A stretch of DNA of 43,397 nt, taken from positions 1 through 43,397 of the IMG/VR virus record IMGVR_UViG_3300028840_007688; one strand, written 5' to 3'. A program made the position numbers and the translations under genes. The notes below the pieces were generated by a model. That model did no database searches, was not told the origin of the DNA, and worked only from the letters and a program-made list of their open reading frames with translations. The first letter of the stretch is position 1. Every line of letters begins with the position of its first letter. The stretch is from a virus. Shown in pieces: positions 15,092 through 24,152 of the stretch.

Positions 15092-15591
15092 TACGTCTGA
15101 TCACCAGCGCCTGGTTTCGCTACGTGAGACCAGCCTGGGGCGTGATTCCATCGGCGTTTCAGGCGTGGCTCTCAAGCGATATTGAGCACCGTGGTCTCGG
15201 GGTCCTCCGGTATCTGCGGACCCGCGCTCCACGTTGGGGCCTCGTGTCTTCCGATATGGATCAGCGCGGGTTTTCTTGCGACGAAGTCTCGTTGCGGTGG
15301 TTCGGGTTCTCTCAGCGGCCGTGGATCACAGCGGCTTCCGGGTGCGGTCGTTCAGACGACTGGGCATACTTGTGGCGTGACCTGGCCGAGATGTACGGGG
15401 AGGTGGAAATCATCGTCGTGAAGAAAAAAGGTGGCGGCCTGTTCATGGCCTCGATTCTCGACGATGGGGTCGAATCTCACCTTTTTGCGAACCTGGAGCA
15501 CATCAGATCTACGCCATCTTCAAACCGAAAGGCTTTGGAAAATTCTCTGTTTGGTTATGATAAGACAGAGTACGTCATTCACATGCGATGA
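15088..15591 (+). CDS. hypothetical protein, 167 aa, start uncertain
   Basis: Open from a TTG at 15088 that overlaps the previous stop, to a TGA that overlaps the next ATG by 4 nt. Trp-rich N-terminal half and a more ordinary C-terminal half (WRDLAEMYGEVEIIVVKK, ESHLFANLEHI). No good Shine-Dalgarno at the TTG; later GTG or ATG codons could be the start. Codon choice is less GC-rich at third positions than in neighbours. No family recognised. Confidence 0.55.
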   Translation: MIRLITSAWFRYVRPAWGVIPSAFQAWLSSDIEHRGLGVLRYLRTRAPRWGLVSSDMDQRGFSCDEVSLRWFGFSQRPWITAASGCGRSDDWAYLWRDLAEMYGEVEIIVVKKKGGGLFMASILDDGVESHLFANLEHIRSTPSSNRKALENSLFGYDKTEYVIHMR

Positions 15592-16616
15592 TTACACGAG
15601 TCCAAATCTGCGAGAAGTACGGCATTTCGCCGGCCACTTTCAATGAGGTCCAGGATCTCTTGAAGGCGAAGCCGCAGGCGAAACACGGCCGCATCCTCTA
15701 CAAGATCGATCCACGCGACGACTTCATCCTCAGATGCGCCAAGAATCACATCTACAGTTTCGGGGGGAGCGGGCGCGAGAACGGCCACATTCTTCCGTTC
15801 CACCGTTTCCTCTGCCTCAAGTTCCTCACCACACCACAGAAGGAGGCCGTGGCCGAGATCCATCAGCGCAACCTCGCGTCCCCCAAGTTCGGGCTCGGTT
15901 ACTACAAGAAGCTCGAGAAGCGGTTCCTGTCCAGGATCCCGAAGGAACTCAAGGACACGGTGAAGAAACGCAAGGCTCCGTCGGCGAAGCAGAAAGGCGC
16001 CTATGAGATGCTCCTTCGGGTCATCGGCGTCATCGTCCCGTATTCGAACCCCTTGTGGATGGATAATTTCTTTTCGTTCCTGGGTGACGCCAAAACCAAG
16101 AACATCATAGAGAGCGTTGTGACCACGCGAGGGACCCGGGCCGACCATCAGGCCGCTATGGAGGAGCTCTCCGGACAGCAGTGGAAGAATGTGGCGCTCG
16201 ACCTCTACATGTCTGTTTTTTACGACATCGCGCCCATGACCGAGCGTGACTGGCGGTACTACCTGGGCATCATCCTACCCACCGAGAGGAAGGCGAAGAG
16301 CAAAGCCAGGGGGATGACCACAGGCGAACTGCGTATTCGCGAAGGGAAGGAGCCTCACTTCCAGGAGACGCTGCGCATCGTGGCTGTCGATCTCGAGAAG
16401 AAGATTCTCGCGACGTTGGCTATGAAGGGGGAAGGATTCAAGCACGTTCACCAGCACCTCAACTCTTACACCAAGGTGGGTGTGACGCGCGGAGACGTGG
16501 ACAAGCCTGTCCAAGGTGGCTCGTTCTTCCAGAACATTTCCATCGTCGCTTCCGACAGGGAGTTCAAATCCATCAACGCGGAGATTCAGGGGCAGTTGGC
16601 TGATGGCAGGTCATAA
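15588..16616 (+). CDS. DNA-binding-like protein upstream of terminase, 342 aa
   Basis: Residues 1-27 (VQICEKYGISPATFNEVQDL) have the look of a helix-turn-helix. The remainder is helical and basic with no recognised domain. The gene overlaps the 5' end of the large terminase gene by 14 nt. A helix-turn-helix protein immediately before TerL is a candidate small terminase or packaging recognition subunit, but at 342 residues it is larger than most, so this is only positional inference. Confidence 0.7.
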   Translation: MITRVQICEKYGISPATFNEVQDLLKAKPQAKHGRILYKIDPRDDFILRCAKNHIYSFGGSGRENGHILPFHRFLCLKFLTTPQKEAVAEIHQRNLASPKFGLGYYKKLEKRFLSRIPKELKDTVKKRKAPSAKQKGAYEMLLRVIGVIVPYSNPLWMDNFFSFLGDAKTKNIIESVVTTRGTRADHQAAMEELSGQQWKNVALDLYMSVFYDIAPMTERDWRYYLGIILPTERKAKSKARGMTTGELRIREGKEPHFQETLRIVAVDLEKKILATLAMKGEGFKHVHQHLNSYTKVGVTRGDVDKPVQGGSFFQNISIVASDREFKSINAEIQGQLADGRS

Positions 16617-18480
16617 CGACGGCTGGTTTATCGAGGACGGCACGGTCAATCCTCGAGAGATTAACTTCGTCGACGAAGATGGAAATCTGATCATCGGCAT
16701 GGGGGAGGCAGAGCAGGAGTCTCTCTACGATGAAGAGGCTACACGGGATGTAACCACACTCTCTGATCTCATTCCGGAAATCATCCACGTCGAGAAGGGC
16801 TGGCCGTTCCGATACGTCGATCACATCAAGCAGATGGACGGCTCGGTCATTCGTCACGATCGTTCCTACCTCAAACCCATCTACGACCTGAGCGTCAAGC
16901 ATCCAGAGGGCTCGCGGAACATGGTGCTCATGTGGGCTCGGCAGTGCGAGAAGAGCACGACCGCGGCCTGTAAGTCCATCGCCCTCATGGCCTCCATGCC
17001 CAACATGAAGGCCCTGTTCATCCAGCCCAGGTTCAGCCAGGTCTCCGTCTTCAGCCAGCAGCGTTTCAAGAAGATCGCTGAGGACTCTCCGCGTATTGCT
17101 GCTGAGATGCTCTCCACCATGAACATCTGGCAGGTGGGGATGAAGGAGTTCAACAACGGAGCCTATGCGAACTTTCGATCCTGCTATTTGACAGCCGACG
17201 CCACTCGCGGTGTTTCGGCCGATCTGGTCAACATCGACGAGATTCAGGACATCATCTCCGACGAAATTCCCGTTATCGAGGAGACCCAGTCACACGCCCT
17301 ACCAGATCGGTTCTTCCGGATCTATACGGGGACGCCAAAGTCGAAGATGAACGTGCTGCCCAGGCGCTACGATCAGACGAGCCAGTTCGAGTGGATGGTC
17401 AAGTGCAGCCACTGCTCTCACTGGAACTACCTGGACGAAAACGTCATCGGCGACTTCTTCTTCATCTGCACGCGATGCGGGAAGGAAATCTTTCCGAAGA
17501 AGCACAAGAATCCGCGGGACCCGAATGATTTCGGCGGTGAGTGGGTGGCCATGCGGCCGAGCAAGCTGGACGAGAGCTTCGGCTTCAGGATCAGCCAGAT
17601 CCAGGTCCCCTTCCAGTCATTCAAGCGAGTTCACTCCAAACTCCACGATCCAGAGGTCCCTTTCTCCATTTTCCAGAATGAAGCGCTCGGCCTCCCCAGC
17701 GAGGAGGGCGAGCTTGTCCTCACCGAACAGGACATCCGAAATGCCTGCGAGGAGGAGCGGAAGTCGTGGGACCGTCCAGATGGTCTTCGCCGGGTAGGGC
17801 GGCCGATGTTCATGGGCATCGACCACGGTACCGGTCTTCGATCTACGGACACGCAGGGGAAGAAGAGGAAGAAACGTGCGTTCACCGTGGTGGTCGTCGG
17901 TACGTTCGGCGCCGACGAGAAGTTCCGGATTCATTACATGGAGAAGTACCTGGGCGAGAAATCGGACCTGGTTCAGCAGCCCTTCCATTTCGACAAGCTC
18001 GCCAGGCAGTTCCAGGTGGCCTTCTGCGGATCGGACTATGGTTTCGGCCACATCAACAACGAGCACCTCGTGGACAACTACGGGTGGAAACCGGTGGATG
18101 TGGGCACACCGGATCCTGTCTTGCTCGAGTTCCAGTCCACGCAGCAGCGCGCCCTTGTGAAGTTCGATCCCAAGGCGGGCAAGTACGGCCGATACCTGAT
18201 CGACCGGTTCCAGAACATGCGGGATGTGATCGACACGATCAAGAAGGCCCGCATCCGGTTCCCTTGCTTCGAACTCATGAAGAACGACCCCAGCCCCAAG
18301 ATGCCCATGATCGACGACTTCACCTCGATCTTCATCGAGTACGACGACTATCATCAGACCATGCGCTACGACCACACGCTCCCCGACGATGCTTTTCAGG
18401 CGACGATGTACTGCTGGCTGGCAGCCAAGCAGTATTACGGGGACTACGCCAGGACGATCGTTCCGGCTGTTCGGTCTTGA
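16603..18480 (+). CDS. terL: terminase large subunit, 625 aa
   Basis: DNA-packaging motor ATPase and nuclease. ATPase: deviant Walker A ARQCEKST (112-119) with Glu where Gly is usual, Walker B VNIDE (209-213), coupling motif TGTPKS (242-247). A zinc ribbon follows: CSHC (268-271) and CTRC (289-292). RNase H-like nuclease: acidic residues at D407 (MGIDHG), D478 (CGSDYG) and D595/D596 (PDDAF). Start ATG at 16603 gives a product of normal TerL length; the longer frame from 16516 overlaps the previous gene and reads poorly. It would work with a portal, which is not recognised in this window. Confidence 0.93.
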   Translation: MAGHNDGWFIEDGTVNPREINFVDEDGNLIIGMGEAEQESLYDEEATRDVTTLSDLIPEIIHVEKGWPFRYVDHIKQMDGSVIRHDRSYLKPIYDLSVKHPEGSRNMVLMWARQCEKSTTAACKSIALMASMPNMKALFIQPRFSQVSVFSQQRFKKIAEDSPRIAAEMLSTMNIWQVGMKEFNNGAYANFRSCYLTADATRGVSADLVNIDEIQDIISDEIPVIEETQSHALPDRFFRIYTGTPKSKMNVLPRRYDQTSQFEWMVKCSHCSHWNYLDENVIGDFFFICTRCGKEIFPKKHKNPRDPNDFGGEWVAMRPSKLDESFGFRISQIQVPFQSFKRVHSKLHDPEVPFSIFQNEALGLPSEEGELVLTEQDIRNACEEERKSWDRPDGLRRVGRPMFMGIDHGTGLRSTDTQGKKRKKRAFTVVVVGTFGADEKFRIHYMEKYLGEKSDLVQQPFHFDKLARQFQVAFCGSDYGFGHINNEHLVDNYGWKPVDVGTPDPVLLEFQSTQQRALVKFDPKAGKYGRYLIDRFQNMRDVIDTIKKARIRFPCFELMKNDPSPKMPMIDDFTSIFIEYDDYHQTMRYDHTLPDDAFQATMYCWLAAKQYYGDYARTIVPAVRS

Positions 18481-18533
18481 AATCATGGGTCCCCTGAGTA
18501 AACCTTAGAGGACTACATTTGACGGAGAAGAGC

Positions 18534-19421
18534 ATGATCACCTACGAGGATCTTCTGGCGAGATTCGCCAAGATGGCAGAGGATCGGCTGGGGGCCGGCG
18601 GCGTTCTTCCGTCTCAAGCCGACGTCAACGCCTCTCAGGGAGCGCCGAGTCACGACTCGAAGGAGAAGCCGGACCTTCCAAGCAAGGAGCCCAACAAGCT
18701 GACCTTCGACAGTGGAAAGTGCGTGAAAGGCCCTGAGGAGCCCAAGATCAACAAGAACGTCTTCATGACGAGGGCTAAGAACTCCACCATCAAGCAGGCG
18801 GAGGAGGCGTTTACCGCTGGATTTCTCGCCGGTATCGAGAAGGAAGCCGAGAGCGGACTCTCCAGCTTCATGCAGCAGGGGAAGAAGTTGAGGAGCGGTG
18901 GTTGGCATCCAGTCGAGCGTGAATCTGCTCAGCGAGCGCATCGTCTTGGGGGCAAGGTCTCTGTGAAAGAGGTGTACCCGGAGACCACCGGACCCAAGGG
19001 AGAGAGAATTCCACGGGTGGTCATGGCCAAGACCAAGTTGCCCAGTAGTCTGGCGCCGAAGGGCGGGTTCTCCGAGAGGGCCCTTTCGCGGAGTCGGTCG
19101 GCAATCTCGAAGGGCGTCAAAGTCCCCGGGGTGAGCCAGTTCTTCCGCAAGAGCGCCGCTGAAGCCTTCTTGGACGGCTTCCTGGACGAGCTTGACAAGG
19201 TTGGCGCGTCTCTCCCGAAGAGCATGAGACCCAAGATGCCAACCCCTCAGATGGCCCCAAACCAGAGGGTGGCGGGCCCTCCAAACGGCAATCTACAGAC
19301 GCGGCTGAAGAGAAGCAAAGCCATCCGAAAGCAGATCATCGGCCCGATCCCGAAGGGAGAGGGGCCGGCCGCGATCTCGAAACAGATCGGGAAGACGTCG
19401 CTTTCGGGATCCATCAGATAG
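18534..19421 (+). CDS. tagged internal virion protein candidate, 295 aa
   Basis: No named family. It carries two copies of a motif shared with other proteins here: EAFTAGFLAGIEKEA (about residue 92) and EAFLDGFLDELDKVG (about residue 208). An N-terminal FAKMAED resembles FAKMASE in the next gene. The body is basic and Pro/Lys/Arg-rich, especially the C-terminus (QTRLKRSKAIRKQI). ATG at 18534 with GGAGAAG upstream is preferred over the TTG at 18519. A DNA-contacting head protein is a reasonable inference. Confidence 0.78.
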   Translation: MITYEDLLARFAKMAEDRLGAGGVLPSQADVNASQGAPSHDSKEKPDLPSKEPNKLTFDSGKCVKGPEEPKINKNVFMTRAKNSTIKQAEEAFTAGFLAGIEKEAESGLSSFMQQGKKLRSGGWHPVERESAQRAHRLGGKVSVKEVYPETTGPKGERIPRVVMAKTKLPSSLAPKGGFSERALSRSRSAISKGVKVPGVSQFFRKSAAEAFLDGFLDELDKVGASLPKSMRPKMPTPQMAPNQRVAGPPNGNLQTRLKRSKAIRKQIIGPIPKGEGPAAISKQIGKTSLSGSIR

Positions 19422-19430
19422 GAGAGGATC

Positions 19431-20684
19431 ATGGATATCAATCCGATCCGTTTCGCCGACTTCGCCAAGATGGCCTCGGAGCAGTTCGTAGAGAAGAACG
19501 TGCCACTCAACGACACCATCGCGAAGCTCGCCGAGAAGAACAATCTCTCGCCGGTCCAGATCCAGAGAGTCGTGGAGCTCACGAATCTGGATGCCAACGA
19601 GCGTCTGTTCAAGACCGCTGGCGACAAGACGTTCACTTTCCCGTTGGCATCCTTGGCCGGCGTGCAGGCAATCCTGCATCCCGACAAGGCCAGTACCGTG
19701 AAAACGGCCTCTGTCATGTCCGTGTTCGAGCCCATGCGGGACGAGTCCGCTTTCAAGCAGACCGTTCTCGAGGGGATCGAGAAGGTCGCCAGCGCGCGTC
19801 CGTTCGTGAAGGAAGCCGAGGAGCTCATGGAGAAGCGCGCCGAGCACAGCGCCGGTGTCGTCCTCTCTGAGCTTCGAAAGAGGGTTGGTGAGCTGGCCCT
19901 CCAGAAGCAGGCATCAGAGGACGCCACGCACAAGGCCTACGCCAAGATTCGGGAGGAAGCGCGAAACCACGTCCTTCTCGACGGCGGCGAGATTCAGGAT
20001 CTCATGAAGTACGCCTGCGCCGCGTTCCCAGGGAACGATCGGCTCTGGCTCAAGGTCTTCGAGGCGGTCAAGGACGATCTGACCAAGCTCGGCCATCCCG
20101 TGGACAAGAAGATCCTCGCGCAGAACGTGGAGATCCCCAACGGCGAGTGGCAGGTCATCAACGGGCGCCACGCATTCCAGGTGGACCTCGATACCTTCCG
20201 GAAGAAAATCAGCGAGACCGACTCCGTTCGAGGAGCGATCCAGATGCTGAACGACGCTCCGGACCCGGTCGAAGTCGGTACGAACTCCTTCACCGACAAC
20301 CTGGACACGCAGGAGTACCTGATGTCGGAGGTGGAGAACCTGGCGAAGAAGGCGTCGAGCATGGCGGACGAGGACCTCTTCCACAAGGTTGTCGAGATCC
20401 GAAAGATCGCGGCGGCGACCAAGGCGCCCGTGAAGCAGTCCGGTGTCCTGGGCAAGGCCTGGAGGATGGGAAAGGGTACGGCCATGGTCGGCGGTGGGGT
20501 TCCACTTCTGGCTGCCCTCCTCTTCGGTCCTTCGATTCTCAAGGCGGTGGGTCGAGGCTTCGGGCGCGCGTTCGGGCGTGAGGGCCGGGCAGGGTGGAGT
20601 CCTGAGGCTCAGGTCCAAGGGCCGCAGGCCCCGGTTGGCTCGTTCTACGGGAACCAGGCCTACGCGCCGCCCTTCCAGATGTAG
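19431..20684 (+). CDS. virion protein candidate with C-terminal membrane segment, 417 aa
   Basis: Begins with a helical FADFAKMASEQF region and continues with LSPVQIQRVVELTNLD and DKTFTFPLA, a pattern I associate with structural proteins of large phages. Contains KMASE and KQASE, matching the KxAxE motif, plus several looser KxA sites. Near the C-terminus a Gly-rich hydrophobic stretch (AMVGGGVPLLAALLFGPSI) looks membrane-inserting and is followed by a basic, Gly/Pro/Gln-rich tail. ATG at 19431 has a GGAGAGG site. May be an ejected or internal head protein; function unproven. Confidence 0.8.
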   Translation: MDINPIRFADFAKMASEQFVEKNVPLNDTIAKLAEKNNLSPVQIQRVVELTNLDANERLFKTAGDKTFTFPLASLAGVQAILHPDKASTVKTASVMSVFEPMRDESAFKQTVLEGIEKVASARPFVKEAEELMEKRAEHSAGVVLSELRKRVGELALQKQASEDATHKAYAKIREEARNHVLLDGGEIQDLMKYACAAFPGNDRLWLKVFEAVKDDLTKLGHPVDKKILAQNVEIPNGEWQVINGRHAFQVDLDTFRKKISETDSVRGAIQMLNDAPDPVEVGTNSFTDNLDTQEYLMSEVENLAKKASSMADEDLFHKVVEIRKIAAATKAPVKQSGVLGKAWRMGKGTAMVGGGVPLLAALLFGPSILKAVGRGFGRAFGREGRAGWSPEAQVQGPQAPVGSFYGNQAYAPPFQM

Positions 20685-20693
20685 AGGTTTACC

Positions 20694-21623
20694 ATGTCCA
20701 TCTTCGAAAAATTCGCTGCGCTTTACAACGAGCGGAACTTCAACGAGGACGAGCGCGCGGAGATCGGCAAGTTCGTGGCCGGGATGCTGAAATGCGCCCA
20801 GGCTGGGGATCGTGAGGGCATGTCGCGCCTCGTCGAGCAGCACCTGGCCTACGCGTCCGACGATCTCATCGAGAAGATCGGCCGCGTCACCACCTATATC
20901 GCTTTCCGTGGAGAAGACCACGAGCGCGCGGCCGTCGACCGGCACATCACGAAGGAGGCGTTCTCGGCTCTCGAGAAATTGTCCCCTCACATCGAGAAGA
21001 CTGCCGGCATCGCAGACAAGATGCTCCAGGCGTTGAAGGATGTGGGTCGAGGAGTTGGTAGGGGCACCAAGTACACGTGGCATGGCAAGGGCACTCCTGG
21101 CAAGCCAGGAGGCATCGTCCGAGGCGGTCAGTGGTGGGGAAAGAACTGGCAGCCGATCATGGCGGCCATGGCCCTCAGCGGCGTCGCCGCTCCGGTCATC
21201 GCCTCCGGTGTGAAAGCCATCACGCAGTCAGGCAATCTGAAGAACTCGCTCACCAGGATCCTCCGACAGCATCCCGAGCTGAGGAACGACCCCAACGTGG
21301 GCCATTACTTTCAGATTCTCACGACCTTCGCCCCGCACGTGGCCCAGAATCCGATTCTCGCGGGGAATCTCATGAAGCGGTGGCACGAGACAGGCCCGGA
21401 TCTCATCCAGCCGGGCATGATCAAGGAGCTGCTCGACATCGAGAATCAGAGCGGAAACATCGAGCGCACCACCCAGGGCCAGGTCAACCAAATGGCCACC
21501 ACCATGCTCGACGTGGCGAAGAACTTCGGGCCGAGGCAGAAAGGCACGACCATTCACGCGCCGACCATCATCGAGATGCGTGGTGGGAGTGCGCGAGCAA
21601 GAACCCCGGGCCGCAGCAAGTAG
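20694..21623 (+). CDS. virion protein candidate with membrane segment, 309 aa
   Basis: N-terminal ~110 residues are helical (FEKFAALYNERNFNEDERAE), with IEKTAG near residue 102. Residues about 152-175 (MAAMALSGVAAPVIASGV) are hydrophobic. The C-terminal part is helical, then polar with a basic Ser/Arg end. No family recognised. It shares the layout of its two neighbours (helical N-terminus, one hydrophobic segment, basic low-complexity end), suggesting a functional set. Confidence 0.8.
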   Translation: MSIFEKFAALYNERNFNEDERAEIGKFVAGMLKCAQAGDREGMSRLVEQHLAYASDDLIEKIGRVTTYIAFRGEDHERAAVDRHITKEAFSALEKLSPHIEKTAGIADKMLQALKDVGRGVGRGTKYTWHGKGTPGKPGGIVRGGQWWGKNWQPIMAAMALSGVAAPVIASGVKAITQSGNLKNSLTRILRQHPELRNDPNVGHYFQILTTFAPHVAQNPILAGNLMKRWHETGPDLIQPGMIKELLDIENQSGNIERTTQGQVNQMATTMLDVAKNFGPRQKGTTIHAPTIIEMRGGSARARTPGRSK

Positions 21624-21635
21624 ATCGGAAGACGC

Positions 21636-22607
21636 ATGCGCGACGGAATGCAGGTCACGTGGCGCGGGCGAATCGGGCCCGCAACGCTCAGCAAGCCCGA
21701 GGCTCAGGGCTCCAGCGAGATCTCCGCGCAAGAGGAGTACGAGTCCGGAGCTGGTCGCAAGGTTCCTTCGCCTGCACGTCAGGAGCGCCAAGAGATCCTA
21801 CGCGGCATCGGTCTCAAGGCCCAGGCTAACGACCGATCTCTCCGAGACAAGGTGGTCCGTGGTGGCGGCGTCAAACCAACGCGCCGGAAAGCATCCAAGT
21901 ACAAAATTCTTTCCACAAGAGCGATCCCACAGTGGGGCGACACGAACGTGAGCCTCGTCGGGGATGGAACGGATGCTCTATCCAAGGAGGGCGGGGCTCT
22001 CGATTGGTTGAAGGGGCTGACCGCCACTCCGCCCAAGGCTCCTGTCGTGTCCAAGCCAGCGGGATCGGCTGTCCCGGGTGGCGAGGCGATGTGGAAGAAG
22101 TTTCAGGCGGGGCTCAAGGTTCCCAAGCCCGGCACTCCTGCTGTGCCCAAGGCAGCAAGACCGAGTCAGGCCCCAATTACTCAGAAAAAGTTCCAGAGTA
22201 TTCTCAGACAGCAGAAGGCGGTGGAGGCCGACCCTCTCGGCGTCGCCCAGCAGCAGGGGATGAAGGTGGGGCCGTGGGCGAAGATCGTGAACAACCCCTG
22301 GGGGAGCATGCTCCTCCAGATGGCTGCCATGAGCGCTATCGAACCCATCATGTATGGGCTGGGGGTTCGCAGCCCGATCTTGGGCGGTGTGCTCCCGCTC
22401 ATCGCGATGCAGGGGCTCCCTGGGATCCTTCAGGAGTCGGCTGGCATCCCCCGCCTGCAAAATGTTCTCATGCGGCGAGCGGAACGCGGTAGACTGAAGA
22501 TGCCGACCGCTGCACCCCCGGCGGCGGCGCCACAACCTGCGCCCCTCACTGGAATGACCAATACGGCGAGTGTGGCTATACCTCGAGTGACCACGGTGTT
22601 CGGATGA
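21636..22607 (+). CDS. Pro/Ala/Lys-rich protein with hydrophobic segment, 323 aa
   Basis: N-terminal ~200 residues are low-complexity and basic (PKAPVVSKPAG, KVPKPGTPAVPKAARP). Residues about 226-268 (MLLQMAAMSAIEPIMYGLG and LPLIAMQGLPGI) are hydrophobic and could span or insert in a membrane; the tail is Pro/Ala-rich. The stop overlaps the ATG of the protease gene. No family recognised; probably another internal virion protein. Confidence 0.76.
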   Translation: MRDGMQVTWRGRIGPATLSKPEAQGSSEISAQEEYESGAGRKVPSPARQERQEILRGIGLKAQANDRSLRDKVVRGGGVKPTRRKASKYKILSTRAIPQWGDTNVSLVGDGTDALSKEGGALDWLKGLTATPPKAPVVSKPAGSAVPGGEAMWKKFQAGLKVPKPGTPAVPKAARPSQAPITQKKFQSILRQQKAVEADPLGVAQQQGMKVGPWAKIVNNPWGSMLLQMAAMSAIEPIMYGLGVRSPILGGVLPLIAMQGLPGILQESAGIPRLQNVLMRRAERGRLKMPTAAPPAAAPQPAPLTGMTNTASVAIPRVTTVFG

Positions 22608-24139
22608 TCGACAAGAGAGCAAATCTGATCCTCTCTCCGGAGATGGAGAAGCACGTGGCCCCCGCATACGATGCCAGGTGGGGCCCGTCCTATCTCCCGA
22701 TCCATTCGCGCGTCTTCGAGAAGACAGCGTCCGAGGTCTACATTCCGGAGCGTCTCATCAAAGCTGCGGCCTCCCTCTCTCCGAGGGAAGACGGTAGATA
22801 CGTGCACATCAACGCCGTGGGTGCTACCGAGGCATGGGGGAGCAACAAGAACGGCGACAGCTTCTGGGAGTGGTCTCTCCTTCATGAGCCGCCCCCTCCG
22901 GACATCCAGGCGTTCCTCAGAAAGACCGGCCGTCCGATTCCTCCGGAGTACGGTATCAGCACCTTCGAGACTTATGCCTACCCGTTCGTCCTTCACAACA
23001 ACAAAGACCCGAAGTTCTCCATCGGGGAGAAGGTGATTTGCGCGGCATACAACGAGAAGATGCGCCGCGGAGAGCTCATCGTTTTCATTCGAAAGGATCC
23101 ACCAAGGGACGGCGTTGGTCTTTCCGCCCCGGATCTCGTGGGCATGATCGACCGTGGTGAGCCCATTCCGTGGTCCATGGGTTGCAAGGTCGCGTTCGAC
23201 GTTTGCTCCATCTGCAAGAATGTGGCGAAGAATCGGAACCAGTACTGTGAGCATCTTCGGACGCTGTTGAACGTCACGCTTCCAGACGGAAGAAAGGTCG
23301 CGGCAGAAAACTGGTTCCCGAGGTTCTTCGATATTTCGAGAGTAATCACGCCAGCATTCGCTCCAGCGTATTCCCTTCGAAAAGTCGCCGGCGTTCATCT
23401 TCCAACAGCCGACCCCACGGTTGTCCAACGTCACGAAGATTACACCATTCGTAGTGTCGACTTCGTGAAGGTTGCCTCGGCGCAGGAATCCATGCGAAAG
23501 AAAAGAACGATCTTCAAGCTTGGCGAGATCAGCAAAGAAGTCCCAGCCGAACCTGGCCAGGACAATCTCGGCAAGACTCTGCTCAAGCCGAAGGCACAGA
23601 AAATCCTCTCGAACCTCGTGAAAGAGGATGACAACGCGTCGAGGTGCATTCCGGCCGTGTCCCTCAAATCGATGCGCCAAACGATGTCTCCGGAGGAAAT
23701 CTTTAACGGCGCAACAGCATCGGGTATCCTTCTCAAGAAACCCGAAGTGGAGATCATCACAGAGGGAGACTCGGAGAAAGTTCCGGAACGACTTGACTTG
23801 GATTCAGTACTCCCCAGACTCCTATCGAAGTTCAAAGAGTTGATCCCGAGCAGGAGTTTGTTTGATCCGCCATTTGCCAAACGCGTGGTCAGGATTATAA
23901 GAATCTCAGGACCAAAGCCGGGGGCGGCTCTTGACAAGGGGGCAAGCGAAGTCTACGACAAGTACCTGGAAGCACTCGGGCGACTGGATGTCGAAGACCT
24001 GGTGAAAGCAGCAGAGAAAACTTTGCTGATTCGTGACCCCGACGCGGTTGAAAATGCTTTGGCGGGGATTAAAACTGCGAGTGACAGGTTCCGGCCGGTG
24101 ACGCCTTTCCTGGTCGGGTTGAAGATGAAAAAGGTTTGA
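22604..24139 (+). CDS. probable head maturation (prohead) protease with Cys cluster, 511 aa
   Basis: The N-terminal half matches the pattern of large-phage prohead proteases as I know it: SNKNGDSF, then FVLHNNKDP with H131, and PWSMGC with S191, a His-Ser pair at plausible spacing for the assemblin/S78-like fold. A Cys/His cluster follows (C201, C204, C215, H217), then FFDIS and SLRKVAG. Two sites, KTASE near residue 42 and KGASE near 447, could be self-cleavage points. The C-terminal ~200 residues are helical and of unknown role. Such enzymes trim scaffold, capsid and internal proteins during head maturation. Position before the acidic protein and major capsid gene fits. Catalytic residues are inferred, not proven. 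Confidence 0.66.
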   Translation: MIDKRANLILSPEMEKHVAPAYDARWGPSYLPIHSRVFEKTASEVYIPERLIKAAASLSPREDGRYVHINAVGATEAWGSNKNGDSFWEWSLLHEPPPPDIQAFLRKTGRPIPPEYGISTFETYAYPFVLHNNKDPKFSIGEKVICAAYNEKMRRGELIVFIRKDPPRDGVGLSAPDLVGMIDRGEPIPWSMGCKVAFDVCSICKNVAKNRNQYCEHLRTLLNVTLPDGRKVAAENWFPRFFDISRVITPAFAPAYSLRKVAGVHLPTADPTVVQRHEDYTIRSVDFVKVASAQESMRKKRTIFKLGEISKEVPAEPGQDNLGKTLLKPKAQKILSNLVKEDDNASRCIPAVSLKSMRQTMSPEEIFNGATASGILLKKPEVEIITEGDSEKVPERLDLDSVLPRLLSKFKELIPSRSLFDPPFAKRVVRIIRISGPKPGAALDKGASEVYDKYLEALGRLDVEDLVKAAEKTLLIRDPDAVENALAGIKTASDRFRPVTPFLVGLKMKKV

Positions 24140-24152
24140 AGGAGCGTTCGAC

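Noticed and set aside
16516-16602. Longer N-terminus for the terminase
   Set aside because: The added residues are Ser/Arg-rich shadow of the overlapping upstream gene; the ATG at 16603 gives normal TerL length.
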